From positions 992,001-1,056,000 of the forward strand of contig NC_060115.1 of assembly GCF_021155765.1 (NCBI RefSeq): a stretch of DNA of 64,000 nucleotides, read 5' to 3'. This DNA comes from Diprion similis (lineage: Eukaryota; Arthropoda; Insecta; Hymenoptera; Diprionidae). Position 1 is the stretch's first letter; each line of letters opens with the position of its first letter. Positions 14,789-27,355 of the stretch are shown here, piece by piece. Made by a program: the position numbers and the translations under genes. Below the pieces are notes generated by a model. The model was not told the origin of the DNA. It was given only the letters and a program-made list of their open reading frames with translations, and searched no databases.

Positions 14789-17700
14789 TACTAACTAACC
14801 AACTCGACGTGTGAGGCTAAGGGTGCCTGACCGACTCTTCTTGTTGTTGCGTGGAAGAGATGGCCAATTCAGCTCTCCATCCCGAATTAAATAATATTGA
14901 ACGCAGAGCTTTCGTGAAAAAAACAGACATTGATCTTGATCGTTTCCTATTATCTGCAGTTCTCGACTCATATTTAGATAAGGAATTATCAGTAAGAGAT
15001 AAGCCGCATTTCCTCCGCGCTGTGAGGAGATTAGAATCAGTGTCAATATTGGGTATAGAAACACGTTCTGTGTGCGCTCAATTCGGCCGACGTTGATTCT
15101 CTTCGCGCATACGAAATTCCCCGAGTGATAAAAAGCGGAGAAAAAGAGAGATGAAAAAAGGTTTGGAAGCATTTTAGAAATTTAGCGGCATCCCGTCAGA
15201 GCTAATTATGTGAGAAATTTCTAATTATCTTGGAGTTTTACGGCCGCTTTGACGCTATACAACCGACCCTCAGAAACCACCCAGTTTGCACTCAATACAG
15301 CCCAGAACTACTTTAGTTTCTTGGCGCAGCCCTTCGAGGTGACAATCACACGGTCGATTACTCTGAAACCCAGCTTACCATTTATCCGCCCTGTCGCCCT
15401 AACACTCCACTATCCTGCTGTCTAGGGTCCTCCATTTTTAGGTACGAACCTCGAGGTATCCAGCCCCTGCAGACAGTCCCGGTGATTTTTCCAACTTCCG
15501 GGTATCGAATAAAAAATAAATTACTATCCGAGATGATTTCACCCCCCCCCCCCCATATCACACTTCTCCGATTTATTACTTATCGTACGCAATATCGTCA
15601 CAATTATAGCGACAAAAATGATCTGTGTGATTGGCTATCGACAAACTGTAGCTCTGAATGGTGACATTTAGTTTTTTTTCCAAACATCAAGAGCTTGAGT
15701 TGGATTATCCGAAACCGTTTCGACGCTCGTTTCGAAAATGGACCTACGCTTGCCACTGCTATTCGTTTCACACAAGATCGCTGACATCCGGAGGGGACTC
15801 GCTTATTTTACGAATAATTTCGCGGCCTGAATGGTTTCAACTACACGTATATAATAGAAACTCGATAATCGCCCCCGACATGCATCCCCCGGTCTAACAT
15901 CAGAGCAGACTTAAAAACCGACTAATAATTGCCACCATTTTCATCGCGGAAGATTTCATGTTGAAACGTGAACATCGCAATTTCGAAAGTTAGGGATTTA
16001 AGCGGTCAGACGGGCCAAAAAAGCTTAGAAATCGACCAAGATTTACGAAGGTTCGAAGTCATCCAAGTGTTGTTTGCATCCTTGTGTATCCCGAACCTAA
16101 TCCCGAAATGAAATAAAAGTCACGGTCCAAAAACCTTCAAGATCTTCGCGCGACTCATTGAAGTGAGTTGAAGCGCACCAGACGGTAAAAGGAAAAACGA
16201 CATCCAAAGTTTGATACTGCCATTCGAAGATTGTAACGTCGACATGGAGCCTTCTTATAAATTTGTTCAATATTAGTTAGACATGTAAGTTTTTCTGCAT
16301 CCCGCGTATGAGAATTCGTAGAAAATGGAAAAGAGCAATTTATAAAGTTGATAATGAACAAAGAAATGTGATGATTTTACCACGCCATGCGCAAACGTGT
16401 ACGAATAGCTAAGAACTACGTAATAACGTGAAAGTCGTGAGTTTTTTCTGTAACGATGGTGGCATTTGGTGAATAAAGTTCGGCGACAATACAGTCGTGG
16501 GCAGACTCCTTTATAGAGTAAAAACTAATCGAGCCTGTGATAAATATTTTTGTGTTTATACTCACTTACCGCCTCGCGAAGATTCGATAATGGATTCATG
16601 GGATAAACTCCGACACGTCCTTCAGCAACTTGTGCCACGTGGGATAAAAACCAACGTCGTTCAGCGGGACCAAGCTTCTCACAAAAATCCGAAAAATACG
16701 AGAAAATTCATACCGTAACTTGTCTCAATTGCTGTCTAATATTTTATTATTACTTTGACATTAGAACGACTCGTGCGACCACTTCGAAGATAGGAAATAA
16801 TCAGACTGTGACGGCCACAATCCGACGGTATCGATTGATAGCCACGTCGCGACACATGAACGATAATTTTATTCTCATTCGATAAATCATCATACGCATT
16901 AGTTAATTTTTTTCAATTACTATCACCAAGAATATTCATGGAAAATACTCAAGAAGAGGAAAAGCTAATCCAAAACTATCACCCAAACAGTAAATCCACG
17001 CGTAAAGTATGCAATTTTTATTGTTAATTAACTAAAGTGAAATACGCAAGTCTCAGGTGTATTATGGTAAGCTTTTGTTGTACTCGAGATTGCCTCGCGA
17101 CAAGATTTCATCGTCAGAATACATTCATGAGTATGCGGAATCATCTTGCAAACAAAAAAGATCAAATTGCACAAGTGGCGACGAAATGAAATGAAATTGC
17201 GAAAACATGTGATGCGTTGTTGCACTTATTGCTATTATTTCGAGTCATTAGCTATACCTGGATAATTGTAAATGGCACACAAATTATCGATTTATTTTGT
17301 CCCAAGTCAAGCCACAATTGAAACACACGACAGCAGAATTGCCTTGAATTAACGATGGTAAATACTTGGCAACTATTAACGCGTGATACTATCTGATCAT
17401 CAATCGACGAGAATACTCGACAGTATGAAAATTTATTTGCCAGTGTTCTATTTATTCAGCTGTAATTCAGTTGTTTGAAACGTGGCACAATCCGAGAGGC
17501 GAAACTTTACATCCGTGTTATACGTTGTTCAGCTGTTAATACATACACCGGCGATGACATTGATATTGAAAAAAAAACACCAACTGCACAAACACTTGAC
17601 GACATTGCTACACTGTTTAATATTAACGTACCTACGCGTGATGTAATTCATTATCGTTTGTGAGATTTTTAAAAATATTCATAAAATTGGAAAGAAATCC

Positions 17701-20009
17701 AAATTTTCTTCATTAAAATCTCACTCCAGTTATTGGCGTGGCTCGGTTTTGACTGAAAGAAATTTGGAGAGCCAGTAAGTACCTTCAATAAAAGATTCGC
17801 TGCTTTTGTCTGGAGAGAAGAACGAATATACAGAGAAAAAATCAACCCTTTCTGCATACGAAGAGAAAATTCCGTGTATCTAATCCAAAACCGAAAAATT
17901 TCTAAACGAGTTGAACTAATTTCATAAACAAAATAAGGTATCGAATGTACGTTAATTACGTCCCGAAATCAACTTCGCCAGCAAGCTTCTGTGTCATCAT
18001 CGACTTTTTTTGTGATCTGGTTTTGTTTGGGTCAAATTAATTAATTTTTAACGAGTTCATACTGTGCAGGATTACCAAAAACGCAGAAGTGCTTCTCAAC
18101 GATATAATTGAAGTGTCATACGCTCGTTTATAGTATCCGGAGTACGCGTGTGCGCAGCTCTTGAAAAGCTCCCGATTCGGTGATAATTAATGCTTGGAAC
18201 ATGGCTGACCTGATAAATTCTTACAGAAATTACACAAGCAGACTCCTCCTGAAGGGAATGTCGTATAATTTTCACCAATTTTTGTCAAAAAAATCGCTCT
18301 CGATTCGTTGAAACGATTTCCAAAACACGCGAACACAATTCTATCGAGTATTCATGACTGCGGAATGTTATTTACCGAAAGTAATAGCCGATAATCATCG
18401 TCAAGCACTAATTCTTACGCTTTGCCTTAAAAGGTGTTGATCCCGTAGTACAGAATTCCACGCATCCGGTCAAGTCAGTGGGAAGTCAGCGGTTATTCCC
18501 AGCGATCAGTCAGTTCGATTGAATTATTTAAGCATCGGATCGCATCGGGTAGAAACTTTACGATAAATTGTCGGAATAGCGAATCTCTACGGGTATAAAT
18601 CCCTCGTCCTCATTCTCAGAATTGTCCGCCGCCGCCCTCCAAGTTCTCCATTTACAATCAGCCCTGCTCTATCCTCGGTTCGGTAAACAGTAACGCAAAT
18701 GTTAGTTGTTCAAAAGTTTTGGGTCAAACAGGAGGCAGGGTATAAACAGCGGTAAACATATACACCGCATTGTCAGACTCGATAATAAATTTCCGAGCCT
18801 ACCAATGTAGTTTGCCTTTATTTAATAAAGTTCCGAACCCCGCAGAATAAATTCCGAATCTGCGAGTAGGCTTGGTGAAATTGATCACTCAATTTGTCGC
18901 ATGTGTTGTTGTCTTCGAATACTTTTCTCCACCTCTCAATCCACTTCTTCTGATTTACAGGACACGAGGCTGATCGACGCGAGAATATATTATAAACAGG
19001 CAGATAAATAATGTATGGGTGTGTAATATTTTCAAAGGTGTTATTTATGCCCGATAACTTTATCCCATTTACGACTTCATGGATGGCGACGTCGTCGGTG
19101 TAGCTTCGATGATACGCGAAGGGTAGATACGACGGGTTTTCGTGTCGTTTGAATTTATAGGCGTTAGATTATTCGCCTTCTTCTTGCCTGTACACGCGGG
19201 AGCGTCGATCGAAGATCGAGATTCATCTTCGAATTTTTCTCAGTATGAGTTTATTCTAGATATTTTTCGAGATATACTATACGTGGGGATATTGAAAGAG
19301 CGGGAATTACACAAACAGAAATATAAAATTCTTATCCCACTACCCCAGAGTTTTATAGCCGATCGCTAGGACCTAAGCGTACAAAACAGAATAATAATGG
19401 GTAGATATTTCATCCTCTGTTGCTCGGAAACGTTTTACGCCCATGGATATTTATTGCTTAACACCAGCGCGACACTAAACTTGCCGGAACGCCCGGCACA
19501 CATACTTTACTTTTCCAATTATCAGTGTAACGCTACCGTTACAATTATATACAACGAATTTAGCTCCTACTAGAGTTCACGGCCCTGACAGAAGAATAAA
19601 ATCTACAAGACATTGTAAAATGGAAATGACGACGATCACGAGCGATTCGAAAAGTCAAGTCGCGTATCAATGACGTGTCTGGAGATTGAAAGCCTATATA
19701 TTTCGTCGCCTTCTTATACAAATCAGTATGAACACATCAGCGATCAGTAGGTACGTTAACGTTTCTTCAGTCGAAAGACGAGGAACCGAACTTTGATAAA
19801 ACGCGTCGAATAGCCGCTGGTAGCGACATCTTTGGCCAGCAGTCGAATTATCCCACCCTCCATGTAAGCTTCAGGGGTAAGTTACACCAGCACGAGTGAC
19901 ACTGGCGTCGAGTGGTCGGGGTTGAAATGAGCTTGCGGGGGCTCGGGGAGGAATGACAATGCGGAGGACAAAACCAACTCACCTGAATCATTGATAGACG
20001 TGGAGACAT
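4421..20009 (-). CDS. B4GAT1: Beta-1,4-glucuronyltransferase 1 (B4GAT1-like)
   Basis: Golgi type II membrane glycosyltransferase (Glyco_transf_49 family). In animals B4GAT1 adds glucuronic acid to xylose, priming LARGE to extend matriglycan on alpha-dystroglycan. Coding exons, minus strand: 20009-19983 (nine codons, MSPRLSMIQ), 10453-9477, 9410-9227, 4627-4421 (stop TGA). All junctions are GT-AG and in phase; the total is 464 aa against about 415 in human. A short cytosolic tail is followed by one membrane anchor at residues ~16-37, a stem, and the DxD metal-binding motif (TDVDIIP, Asp260 and Asp262). The last exon has the conserved VYEMFVAGYEFLVL and GHWGLQ segments. Start choice: the large exon opens at an AG acceptor, has an in-frame stop just upstream and no suitable ATG, and is in phase with the distant exon. 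Family identity is firm; the remote first exon is inferred from phase and splice sites. Confidence 0.88.
4628..9226 (-). other. B4GAT1 intron 3 (4.6 kb)
   Basis: Lies between the exon ending ACCCAG|GTGAGT and the terminal exon beginning after TTCCAG. I see no exon-like sequence in frame. Many short open frames lie around 5.4-5.8 kb in a GC-richer patch, but none carries a domain. Confidence 0.6.
9171..9209. repeat. Purine (GA) tract just inside B4GAT1 intron 3
   Basis: A run of gaga/gaaga units ends about 18 bp from the minus-strand splice donor at 9226. On the transcribed strand it is a pyrimidine (CT) tract. Confidence 0.7.
12734..12760. repeat. GAGTGCA 7-bp tandem repeat
   Basis: Almost four perfect copies of GAGTGCA in tandem. 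Confidence 0.9.
13814..14263. mobile_element. Candidate MITE with terminal inverted repeats
   Basis: The 16-mer GTAGTACGAGAGATAG at 13820-13835 is matched exactly in inverted orientation at 14245-14260 (CTATCTCTCGTACTAC), and both are followed outward by a CTGTAG-like end. The enclosed ~450 bp is AT-rich and non-coding, with internal repeats of a 'gacattt' type motif. This is the layout of a non-autonomous DNA transposon. No clear target-site duplication was identified, so the exact ends are uncertain. Confidence 0.5.
14748..14803. repeat. (CTAA)n microsatellite
   Basis: About 13 units of CTAA with two single-base interruptions near the right end. Confidence 0.97.
15542..15554. repeat. Poly-C run
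   Basis: Thirteen consecutive C, a likely length-variable site. Confidence 0.9.
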
Positions 20010-20340
20010 GCGAGGCGCGGCCCTCCGTCAGACGTCGAGACCCCGGCAAAGTCGGGACGAACCCTTGCTCACCGAGCTCAGGGTTGCGGGACGCTCATTG
20101 GACCCGCCAATCGGGGATGACTGCCGGGTAATCAGCACCGATGCACTTGTGTCAGCGCGTTAGCCGAAACTCACGCGGCCTCACACCGGCCCACAAACTA
20201 AACACGCCTGTTTATTTACGCCTACGAAATGTCAGTTTAGTCCGGCGTCCCGACGCCGCCGCAGCGGCTCTGGCGTCGCGACGCGCGCGCAACTCGCCGA
20301 TCGATTTCGACTAGAAGCCGCGCCGCCTCGAGTTCGAATT
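20010..20340 (-). promoter_or_regulatory. CpG-rich 5' UTR/promoter of B4GAT1
   Basis: This block directly upstream (higher coordinates) of the nine-codon first exon is unusually dense in CG dinucleotides, including a run of CGCG steps around 20270-20290, compared with the AT-rich surroundings. That is what one expects of a housekeeping-type promoter plus 5' UTR. No TATA box is evident and the transcription start is not resolved. Confidence 0.5.
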
Positions 20341-23300
20341 CAGCGAAATTCGAGACCAGAAGACGAGGTTGAGACTTTTTTCACCCCTATTTTTTTCACA
20401 ATTTTAAGCACGAGCGTTTTTGCTATGTGAGAATTTTCAGTACTTCGGTTAAGGTGAGTGGACCAATTATTGAACTTTTTTGGGTGCATTGCATTTGTGT
20501 GATTCTTGGTTCTAGAATTGAAAAAAATAAATAAAATTGTAGTGTCCAACCCTCTAGTTACTGGTTTTAGTCATCGAGAAATTCACAATTTGTGCCCTCC
20601 ATCTATAAGCTTGGAAAATAAAGGGTCAATAATTGAGTCTAAACGTGTCAATAACTGGTACACTTGTCTTATCATTACGTATCACTTAGGACGCGACTGC
20701 GAGAAACGATCGTGTCAATCAAGGTTAGAAGAACTGAATTTTTAACCGAGCCGTTCACCTGGCTTAGCATACGGTTCACGTTCCACATTCGTTCAACCTT
20801 CAAATAATTCATCAGTTTTTCATACTAGACAATTTACTACCAACTCTTGCTGCATGCCGAACGGGGATGATCTGAAGTCTTATTTTTAAGAACACGGCAG
20901 TGGTTTGTGAGCCTTGGGCTAAGGAGGCTGGAGTAATGTTATGGAAAAGGCGAGGCTAACCACGGTTGATCCAACTTCCTATTTGAGGCTAGAAATTCAG
21001 CGAAGCAAAGTGCGGTTTATCATCGTGTCTATAATTCTCTTCTCGTTCTGATGACGCCGCTGGAGATCCTCGAGGCTAGAACTATTCGGATTTTCTCCCA
21101 ACGAGATGCAAGACGAGCGTTTAACCGCGGTTTCAAATGCCTTCAGGGAACCCTTCGGATGACTCGAATGCTCGGCTGCAGTCGACTGCAACAGCTTTTT
21201 CCTCCGGCTGGGATACGAGCGTCGAGTTTTTTTCTCTTCGTCCTGAAAATTGTGCGCTTTTGAGACAGATTCATGCTTTGCGTGGAAAATTTGGCACGCT
21301 CGCTTCCGCGTTCATCTGTATCTACGTATTTACTCAGTCGGTCTAAAACAAACGCGAGAGCGGCGTTTAATTTCGTCGAATCTAGCGGCGGATTCCTTTT
21401 CGGGTGAGGCAAAACTGAAAGTTAGTATTTACTCCGGACACATTTCCTTCCCGGCTGACTCTGAACGGGGCTTTGAAACGGGGAAAGAAACGGCTCAAAA
21501 CGCGTCTGGCGTACCCAAGCAAGCGACTTACCCCCGCCTTCTCTGGCACTACCTTTGACTCCGTTGCTCGTTCTGACGCTGCGTCATCCAGCCCAACCAA
21601 AGAGAATCCGACGGTATGTTGTCGAACGTTCGTTCTCCTGCACTGTCGACACAAAAGAAACAGTAAGCAAATGAGTAAGCGAACAAAACTAGCAAAAGGA
21701 TGCTTCCATACGAAAGCAAAGGCTCAACACCGATTGTCAGCTTTATCTCTTTGATGAAATTCTCCGTAGCCCGAGTCGTCAAGCTACTCCGAACCGTAAG
21801 ATCGCGACTGCTTTACTCGACGATTTTACGTAAGAGGTAAAAATTCAAGCAACCCCTAGCGGCGCAAGGACGTCAGATAATTCCGATTATTAAAATATTC
21901 AACGAGCACGAGCCCCCCGGTATTCGGCATGCCTACGTGTATTAAATATTTACCGAAGAAAGGAGATCCGGCTCGGACAGGGCTCAGTTTCGAGCCGAAG
22001 CTACAGGCAGGGCTGCAAACTGTGTACGGAAATCTTGGTGCTAGAATTTGCTCACGTTTCACCCCAAAGTTGGCCCAATTTTCATCCAACTGAAAGCACC
22101 GCGTGCGACGAAGGACAGCCGTGAACCGACCAGTCGCACAGGGTTGTGCTCTAGATCTAATTTCGGGGCGAGTGATCCGTGGTGCAAGTAAGGGCTCGGT
22201 TTCGAGGCTGTGCAGCGTGATGCGTACGGAGTCCGGAGGTCATTCCGGACCGTCAGAACGGGGCGCATAGAACACAGTGCGCCTGGGGCAAGCGACCACC
22301 TGCTTTGTGCGTATAATTGGATTTATGTCCAGCGAGTGCTCGCAAGCCGACCGCAAACTCCAGGCCGGCCGACGTACAATCTCCGAACAGGAAACCGGCT
22401 CTCTCGCCTCTCAGACTCTTCCGCGTCTTGACTTTTTGCTCGCGAGTCGTTTTCTTGCTACGTTAAATTTCCCTCCGTCTTGTGCAATCGCCGGTAACAA
22501 ACACCAGATTAGGGGGTAGAAAGCCCCAGCCGTATTCTCGAAAAGAGATTAAATCAAACTTGGATACTTATAAGGGTCTTGTGAGTTTTTGCTTTCCCTA
22601 CCAAGAGAAATAGATTATTCTTGTACGACCTGATCCGCGGATGATTTGGGAGGATATTTTTACCACTTTCATCCAGTTACAGCCGGGCTTTCGGACGATA
22701 ATATCGCCAGGATAAAAAGGACAACATATCACCAGAGATGTAAATCTGCTGCAGTGATTTAGGGATTACTACCGCATAGCTGTGCACCTGGATCGTTTTT
22801 ATGTATATTGAATGACATCATTCGATATTCCGTCATCGAGGTTTCGGATCCCTGTGAGCATCGCGGCCCACCGTCGACATACGGTATTTACAAGTGATTG
22901 AAAATCGGCAGCGGAACTATTCCCGGATTTGAAATAGCTTGGCTTATTGAGGATATGTGTAGTTGGTGGTTGGACAACGGGGATTAAATTGGTCCAGAGT
23001 CCGGCTGCATTTGCAGCGGCTGGTTTCGAGGGATGAAAAATCACTTGCAGGTGCAATAATGGGAAGGTTGAGAGTATCAGGCGTGTGTATATAATTGGCA
23101 ATTACAGGTCTGCGGATGATTCGAGGACCACAATGAGTGCGGGGTCGAAAGGGGTGCCTGCTTCCGGTTAGTCGATTGTGTACACCCCGGTAATATTTAA
23201 CGACGAGTGTTGTATGGGTGAGTGCGAAGGTATTGTTGCAGGTAGGTCAAATTAACGATCGGCTAAAATCACTGTAGCTCAGTACCACGGCGTAATTGGA

Positions 23301-25153
23301 ATTAATTGCGTTCCGATGTAACGAGTTATTTTCGAGAGCACGGAACCGTCCCCAAGTGATGAACCATAAGCCGCACGGTCACTGATTCTGATCAATGCCG
23401 ACACGCTTGTTCGATTCTACTTACTCGCAAAGTTCTTTCGGAAAAGGCTTTGTGTGTACCCGCAAACGGGGAACTTGATGTACCAATTCCCCCCTCCTAA
23501 ATTTCTTCTCTTTTCCAACTGCAGTTGAAAATGAAAAATAAATATACGGATAAAACCATTCGGTGACTAGGAAAGAATACAAAAATAGAAGAACCGTAAA
23601 GAATTCAACTGAAAATATGTGTATGGATGTTTACATGTATATATATATACATAGCTGCTCACGTGAAATATACATATACAGTGGGCAAAACCCGAGGCTC
23701 GATCCCTTGCGAAATTTCTCCACCCACCCGGGTAGAGGAATGAGTCTTGGTAAAAAGTGAGCCGCCGGTATCTTTCTACTTTTTCTACTCTTTTTGCTTT
23801 CTTCCTAACGTGATACTACTGCTTGCTTTAGAATAGCCCTTCCCGGCTCCGGTGGACCATGGGGATCGTTTTTATCCCTTCACTCCCCGCAGCTTTGTAC
23901 CAACCGCCGGGGAAAAAAACGTTGAATCTTCTTACGTTAAGTGGCCCGCGATTTGCTCCGACGGTTCCAAAATTCATTTCATGCTTCCAGCTCGCGAGCT
24001 TTTCCCGTGTTTTCCAGGAGTTTCTGGTACTCTGAACTAGCACGAGACTCGGCCAGTCTTGGAATGAACTCGCCAAAATGAGCGGTATTTTTTTCCGTGA
24101 AAGCACACCTCAAACAAGTTTCGAGCATTGTATATAAGACAAGTTTAGACCCTGTTTTCTCGGGACGAAATTAACTCACTGGGTAATTGAACGTGTCAGG
24201 GTAATAATGGCTGTGGCTAAATATTCATAACGGATTAACGTGATCCTACAGGACAAAGATGAGCCTGCTCCACAGCAGCCATGCACCATTCGAGGGCAAA
24301 ACCGGGGCTGCATCCACTGCACCACATAATCGTGATCGGCCTCAGGCTGCACCGGCTGGTGCATCATGAGATAATCATTAACACAGCACCGCCCCACTCC
24401 GAGTTCTAATCGACCAATGACGCGTATATATATGCAACATATAATCCTCGCGATTCTCACCGGCGATCGATCATGTTAACAGATGTCTGTTAATCGCTGC
24501 GAGTATGAGAAGAAAAAGAAGAGTAATTTCTTATTCTGGGTACCTTGCGGAGCTGGATAATTCGGTGAAAGTTCTCCCGGTTCCGTGAACTCGCCAAGTC
24601 TCCGTACTCGGTCCGTCGTGACAGTTTTTCCCACTGCAAACAAACTGGGATATATCTTAGGTTCGGAAAAGTTGAATGTGTCTATCCACCACTCCCTGCG
24701 TTACTTTACTGGCTTCTTTATTTCATAATACTCGGAGGAACTTTTCTCCTGCGGGTGCAGAAGGACGATGGTTCGGGTCAACTTCCAGGCCACCCTTCAA
24801 CCGGGGACGTTTCACCGCGTGGAGGGGTGCCTGGTGTTTAACTTCAGAACCGACACAATAGGAGCTCTCCAAATGCCGGCCGAGTGTTCGATGCGAGTTA
24901 AATTTTGTCGAATTCGTAAAATTCGGAGGGCAAGATTGTTACCGAAATTTAGTAGCTAACTCGGCGATTCAAAGAGCTGCTATTGTATACGCAAATGGAA
25001 TCGATGGGAAAACTGCCCAAGATTTGGATGCAGTAAAATTGCTTGAAATCCTTATTCCAATAGGAAAATTTATTTATTCCAAGGACATTTAACGTCACTG
25101 CGATGCAGCCCACAACTCGACGCGTCAGCTGGGTTCATGGGACGATAAAGTTA
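20341..25153. other. Intergenic, no supported gene
   Basis: Mixed composition, with GC-richer stretches near 21.0-22.5 kb and 24.7-24.9 kb. Open frames up to about 100 codons occur on both strands, but none has recognisable domains or forms a phase-consistent exon series. An alternating TATATATATA run lies at about 23638-23652. Confidence 0.5.
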
Positions 25154-26597
25154 TCATGAAAGTTTAATTTTCAATCGGGAAAAATTGTTTCTGCTTCTTG
25201 TACGACCGCGGTACAGTTTTAGATGGTCGGCTGGGTGAGCGGGCGTCGACCGCAGCCAAACCGAGTTACTTTTATTGTTAGTGTCAGCGCGGCAGCCCGA
25301 TTCCGCTGTACGCAGAAGGTGACCGTAAACCTGAAGCAGCAGAAGGTTCAGAACGGTATACACAGGAACACGGGCTTTCTGAAATATTCAGAATTCAGCG
25401 AAAACTAGGGCGGCCATTTGAACGGAAAATCTAACGTTCTTAGTACGGGTGAGGTGGAAAAACCGCACGACGTTGCGACGAACTTTATAGCCGGTAAAAC
25501 GTTCAACATGCCCGACGCAAAACGGCGGTGAAGTTTACGCGATTTCACCAAGTCGACGCGCATCGACGACACAAACTTTTTCGCAAACTGCCTTCCGCGG
25601 CGTTCATTTACACCGGAATAAAATCACGAAACACTAAGCTTACTCACCTTGGCTCGGGTCTCGACGGTGTCGGGTCCCAGAGATCGGTCGGCTCTCGGTA
25701 CCGTCAGACTCTGGAAGTCGCTGATGCTGTAGGGGCGATACGACCTTCGCCGATGCTCCGACAAGCTGAGACCGTAATCAGACACGCTCTTGAGCCAGTC
25801 ATTTGCGGCGGTGAAACGCTGTTCGGGGTCGTAGGAACGCGTGGTTCGGGGTTGGTGTCGAATTAGTTGGCGGTAAAAGCTGAGCTCACTTTGATCGTCC
25901 CTCGGCGTCCCACTCGGTGGTCGACTGTCGACATTGCTGACCGACTCCTGGCAAGTGTCGCCGAATACCGACAACGTCGAGCCCTCTGGGGAGTGGATTC
26001 GCCCCTGAGTCGGAACTCCTGGGGGTTAAATATCGCGTGTGAGGTTCACGATCAGCTGAAACGTCTCCAAGGTCCGGATCTTTGGCTTACCTTTTTTTTC
26101 GAGGTACTGTTCCAGGTAGCTTTTGGCCTTGGTCTTGGCCTCGACGACTGGAGGCGTCAGAACGGTGCCAAGCTTCTTGTCGTTCTTCATCGGCGAGGTG
26201 TTGTCGTCGATGCTCTTCGAGGGCTCTTTTTTCTTGGTCTTCTGTTTCTTCTTGTTTGGATCAGGCGCCAGCTTTACCTTGGGAATGATTCTCTTCGGGA
26301 GCGGCAGCAACGAGGCGATTGGTTTTACTCGGAATTCCGAAGTAGTTAACGATTCGTTGGCTGCGGTATAATCGAGCCAAATTAACGAATTCCTTGCTAA
26401 TTCTGTATGGAGAATTCCGTCTGGCTGGGTTGATTTGGCGTCACCACATTTTCCAGCAATTCGGACAGCCTCGCAGCCTGGAATTTACTCCAGATTGAAT
26501 AAACGATTCTCTCATCGATGCATACGACGAACGCACCAATCTTTAATGTTGAGCTGCAATCCTCCGCCTCCAGAGAGTCTAACGAGTAAAGTGACAT
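25154..26597 (-). CDS. Unrecognised protein, four-exon model, 311 aa
   Basis: I do not recognise this gene. Coding exons, minus strand: 26597-26489 (ATG; donor GGA|GTAAAT is weak), 26402-26091, 25985-25648 (donor AAG|GTGAGT), 25330-25154 (acceptor CTGCTTCAG, stop TGA). Phases agree at every junction and the total is 936 nt. The protein is hydrophilic, with no signal peptide or membrane segment. It has a proline-bearing stretch (LLPLPKRIIPKVKLAPD), then a Lys-rich stretch around residues 75-90, then an Arg/Ser-rich C-terminal half containing YRPYSISDFQSL and RSLGPDTVETRAK. That C-terminal motif faintly recalls a PYxLxDY...LGPD pattern I associate with some ciliary proteins, which is a weak impression only. 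It is transcribed divergently from CC2D2A, with 758 bp between start codons. The middle two exons are the best supported; exon 1 is least certain. Confidence 0.5.
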
Positions 26598-27355
26598 CGT
26601 ACCTACTGTCCCCGATTCTTTGCCTTACAAAATTCTATGTAAATGTATAGCAAATTGACGCTGCGCCGGAGTGATAACGGCTGAATTGACATTCGACTGT
26701 GGTTTATTTTTACCAACGGTATAAGCATTGAGATATATGATCATACTCTCTTTTTCAACTGATAAAAATTGCCTCCGTCAAAGTAGCTGTCACTAGGTCT
26801 TTTGCATTTTGGCGCCATCTTGTAAATCAGATAAGAGATAAATTTGAGCGTGATGGTCTTCTTGATTTCCGCTTATTCCTGTCATGGTCTCATTTCATGT
26901 ATACTCTAAGTGTCATTTACACCTCGAGTACCTTTTCATAATAGTGACTAGCCCATTAAACCAAAATGTTTTATAGCTCGGCAGTAGTAACTAGCAATTA
27001 AAATCTAAGTTTCTCTGCAGCAACCAGCAACTACACATATTATATTGATGTGTGACATCAAATACGTATGGCTGGTGTATAAACAGGTGGAAATTGAAGC
27101 CCGTTCGGAAAATCGATTCACCAGCGCACCTCAACCACACTTTACCGACTGCTGAGAACTTGGACCTGCTTGCTTGGCAATGACGCACCTGCAACGTTTA
27201 TGGACTTTCCCCAGCACCAGCGGCCGGATTGTAGACCAACCGGTGAACGGCGCCGACATACAGCAAGGTGCGGAACTAGAATGGTTGCCATGGATTCAAA
27301 GCGCGAAAACACGCTAAGCTAGTAGTTTGACTTGGTAAATAGTTGTCCAGGTGCA
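26598..27355. promoter_or_regulatory. Divergent promoter region, unknown gene / CC2D2A
   Basis: The 758 bp between two head-to-head start codons must contain both promoters or 5' UTRs. It is AT-rich with no TATA box at a convincing position. An X-box-like element lies 59 bp upstream of the CC2D2A ATG. Confidence 0.5.
27284..27297 (+). promoter_or_regulatory. RFX X-box-like element
   Basis: GTTGCCATGGATTC matches the palindromic X-box GTTGCCATGGCAAC in its first ten bases and at the last base. The left half-site is perfect and the right half-site degenerate. RFX factors drive ciliary genes through X-boxes close to the start site, and the adjacent gene is a ciliary one. Confidence 0.4.

Larger units (their letters stand above)
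10454..19982 (-). other. B4GAT1 intron 1 (9.5 kb)
   Basis: Defined by donor ATTCAG|GTGAGT (exon end 19983) and acceptor ATTGCAG before 10453. It holds a 7-bp tandem repeat, a candidate MITE, a CTAA microsatellite and a C homopolymer, listed separately. No coding exon of another gene could be supported. Confidence 0.6.

Noticed and set aside
14860-15096. 78-codon ATG frame with a hydrophilic, protein-like translation
   Set aside because: No splice partners, no recognised family, and overlapped by an open frame on the other strand in an AT-rich intron. Probably chance.
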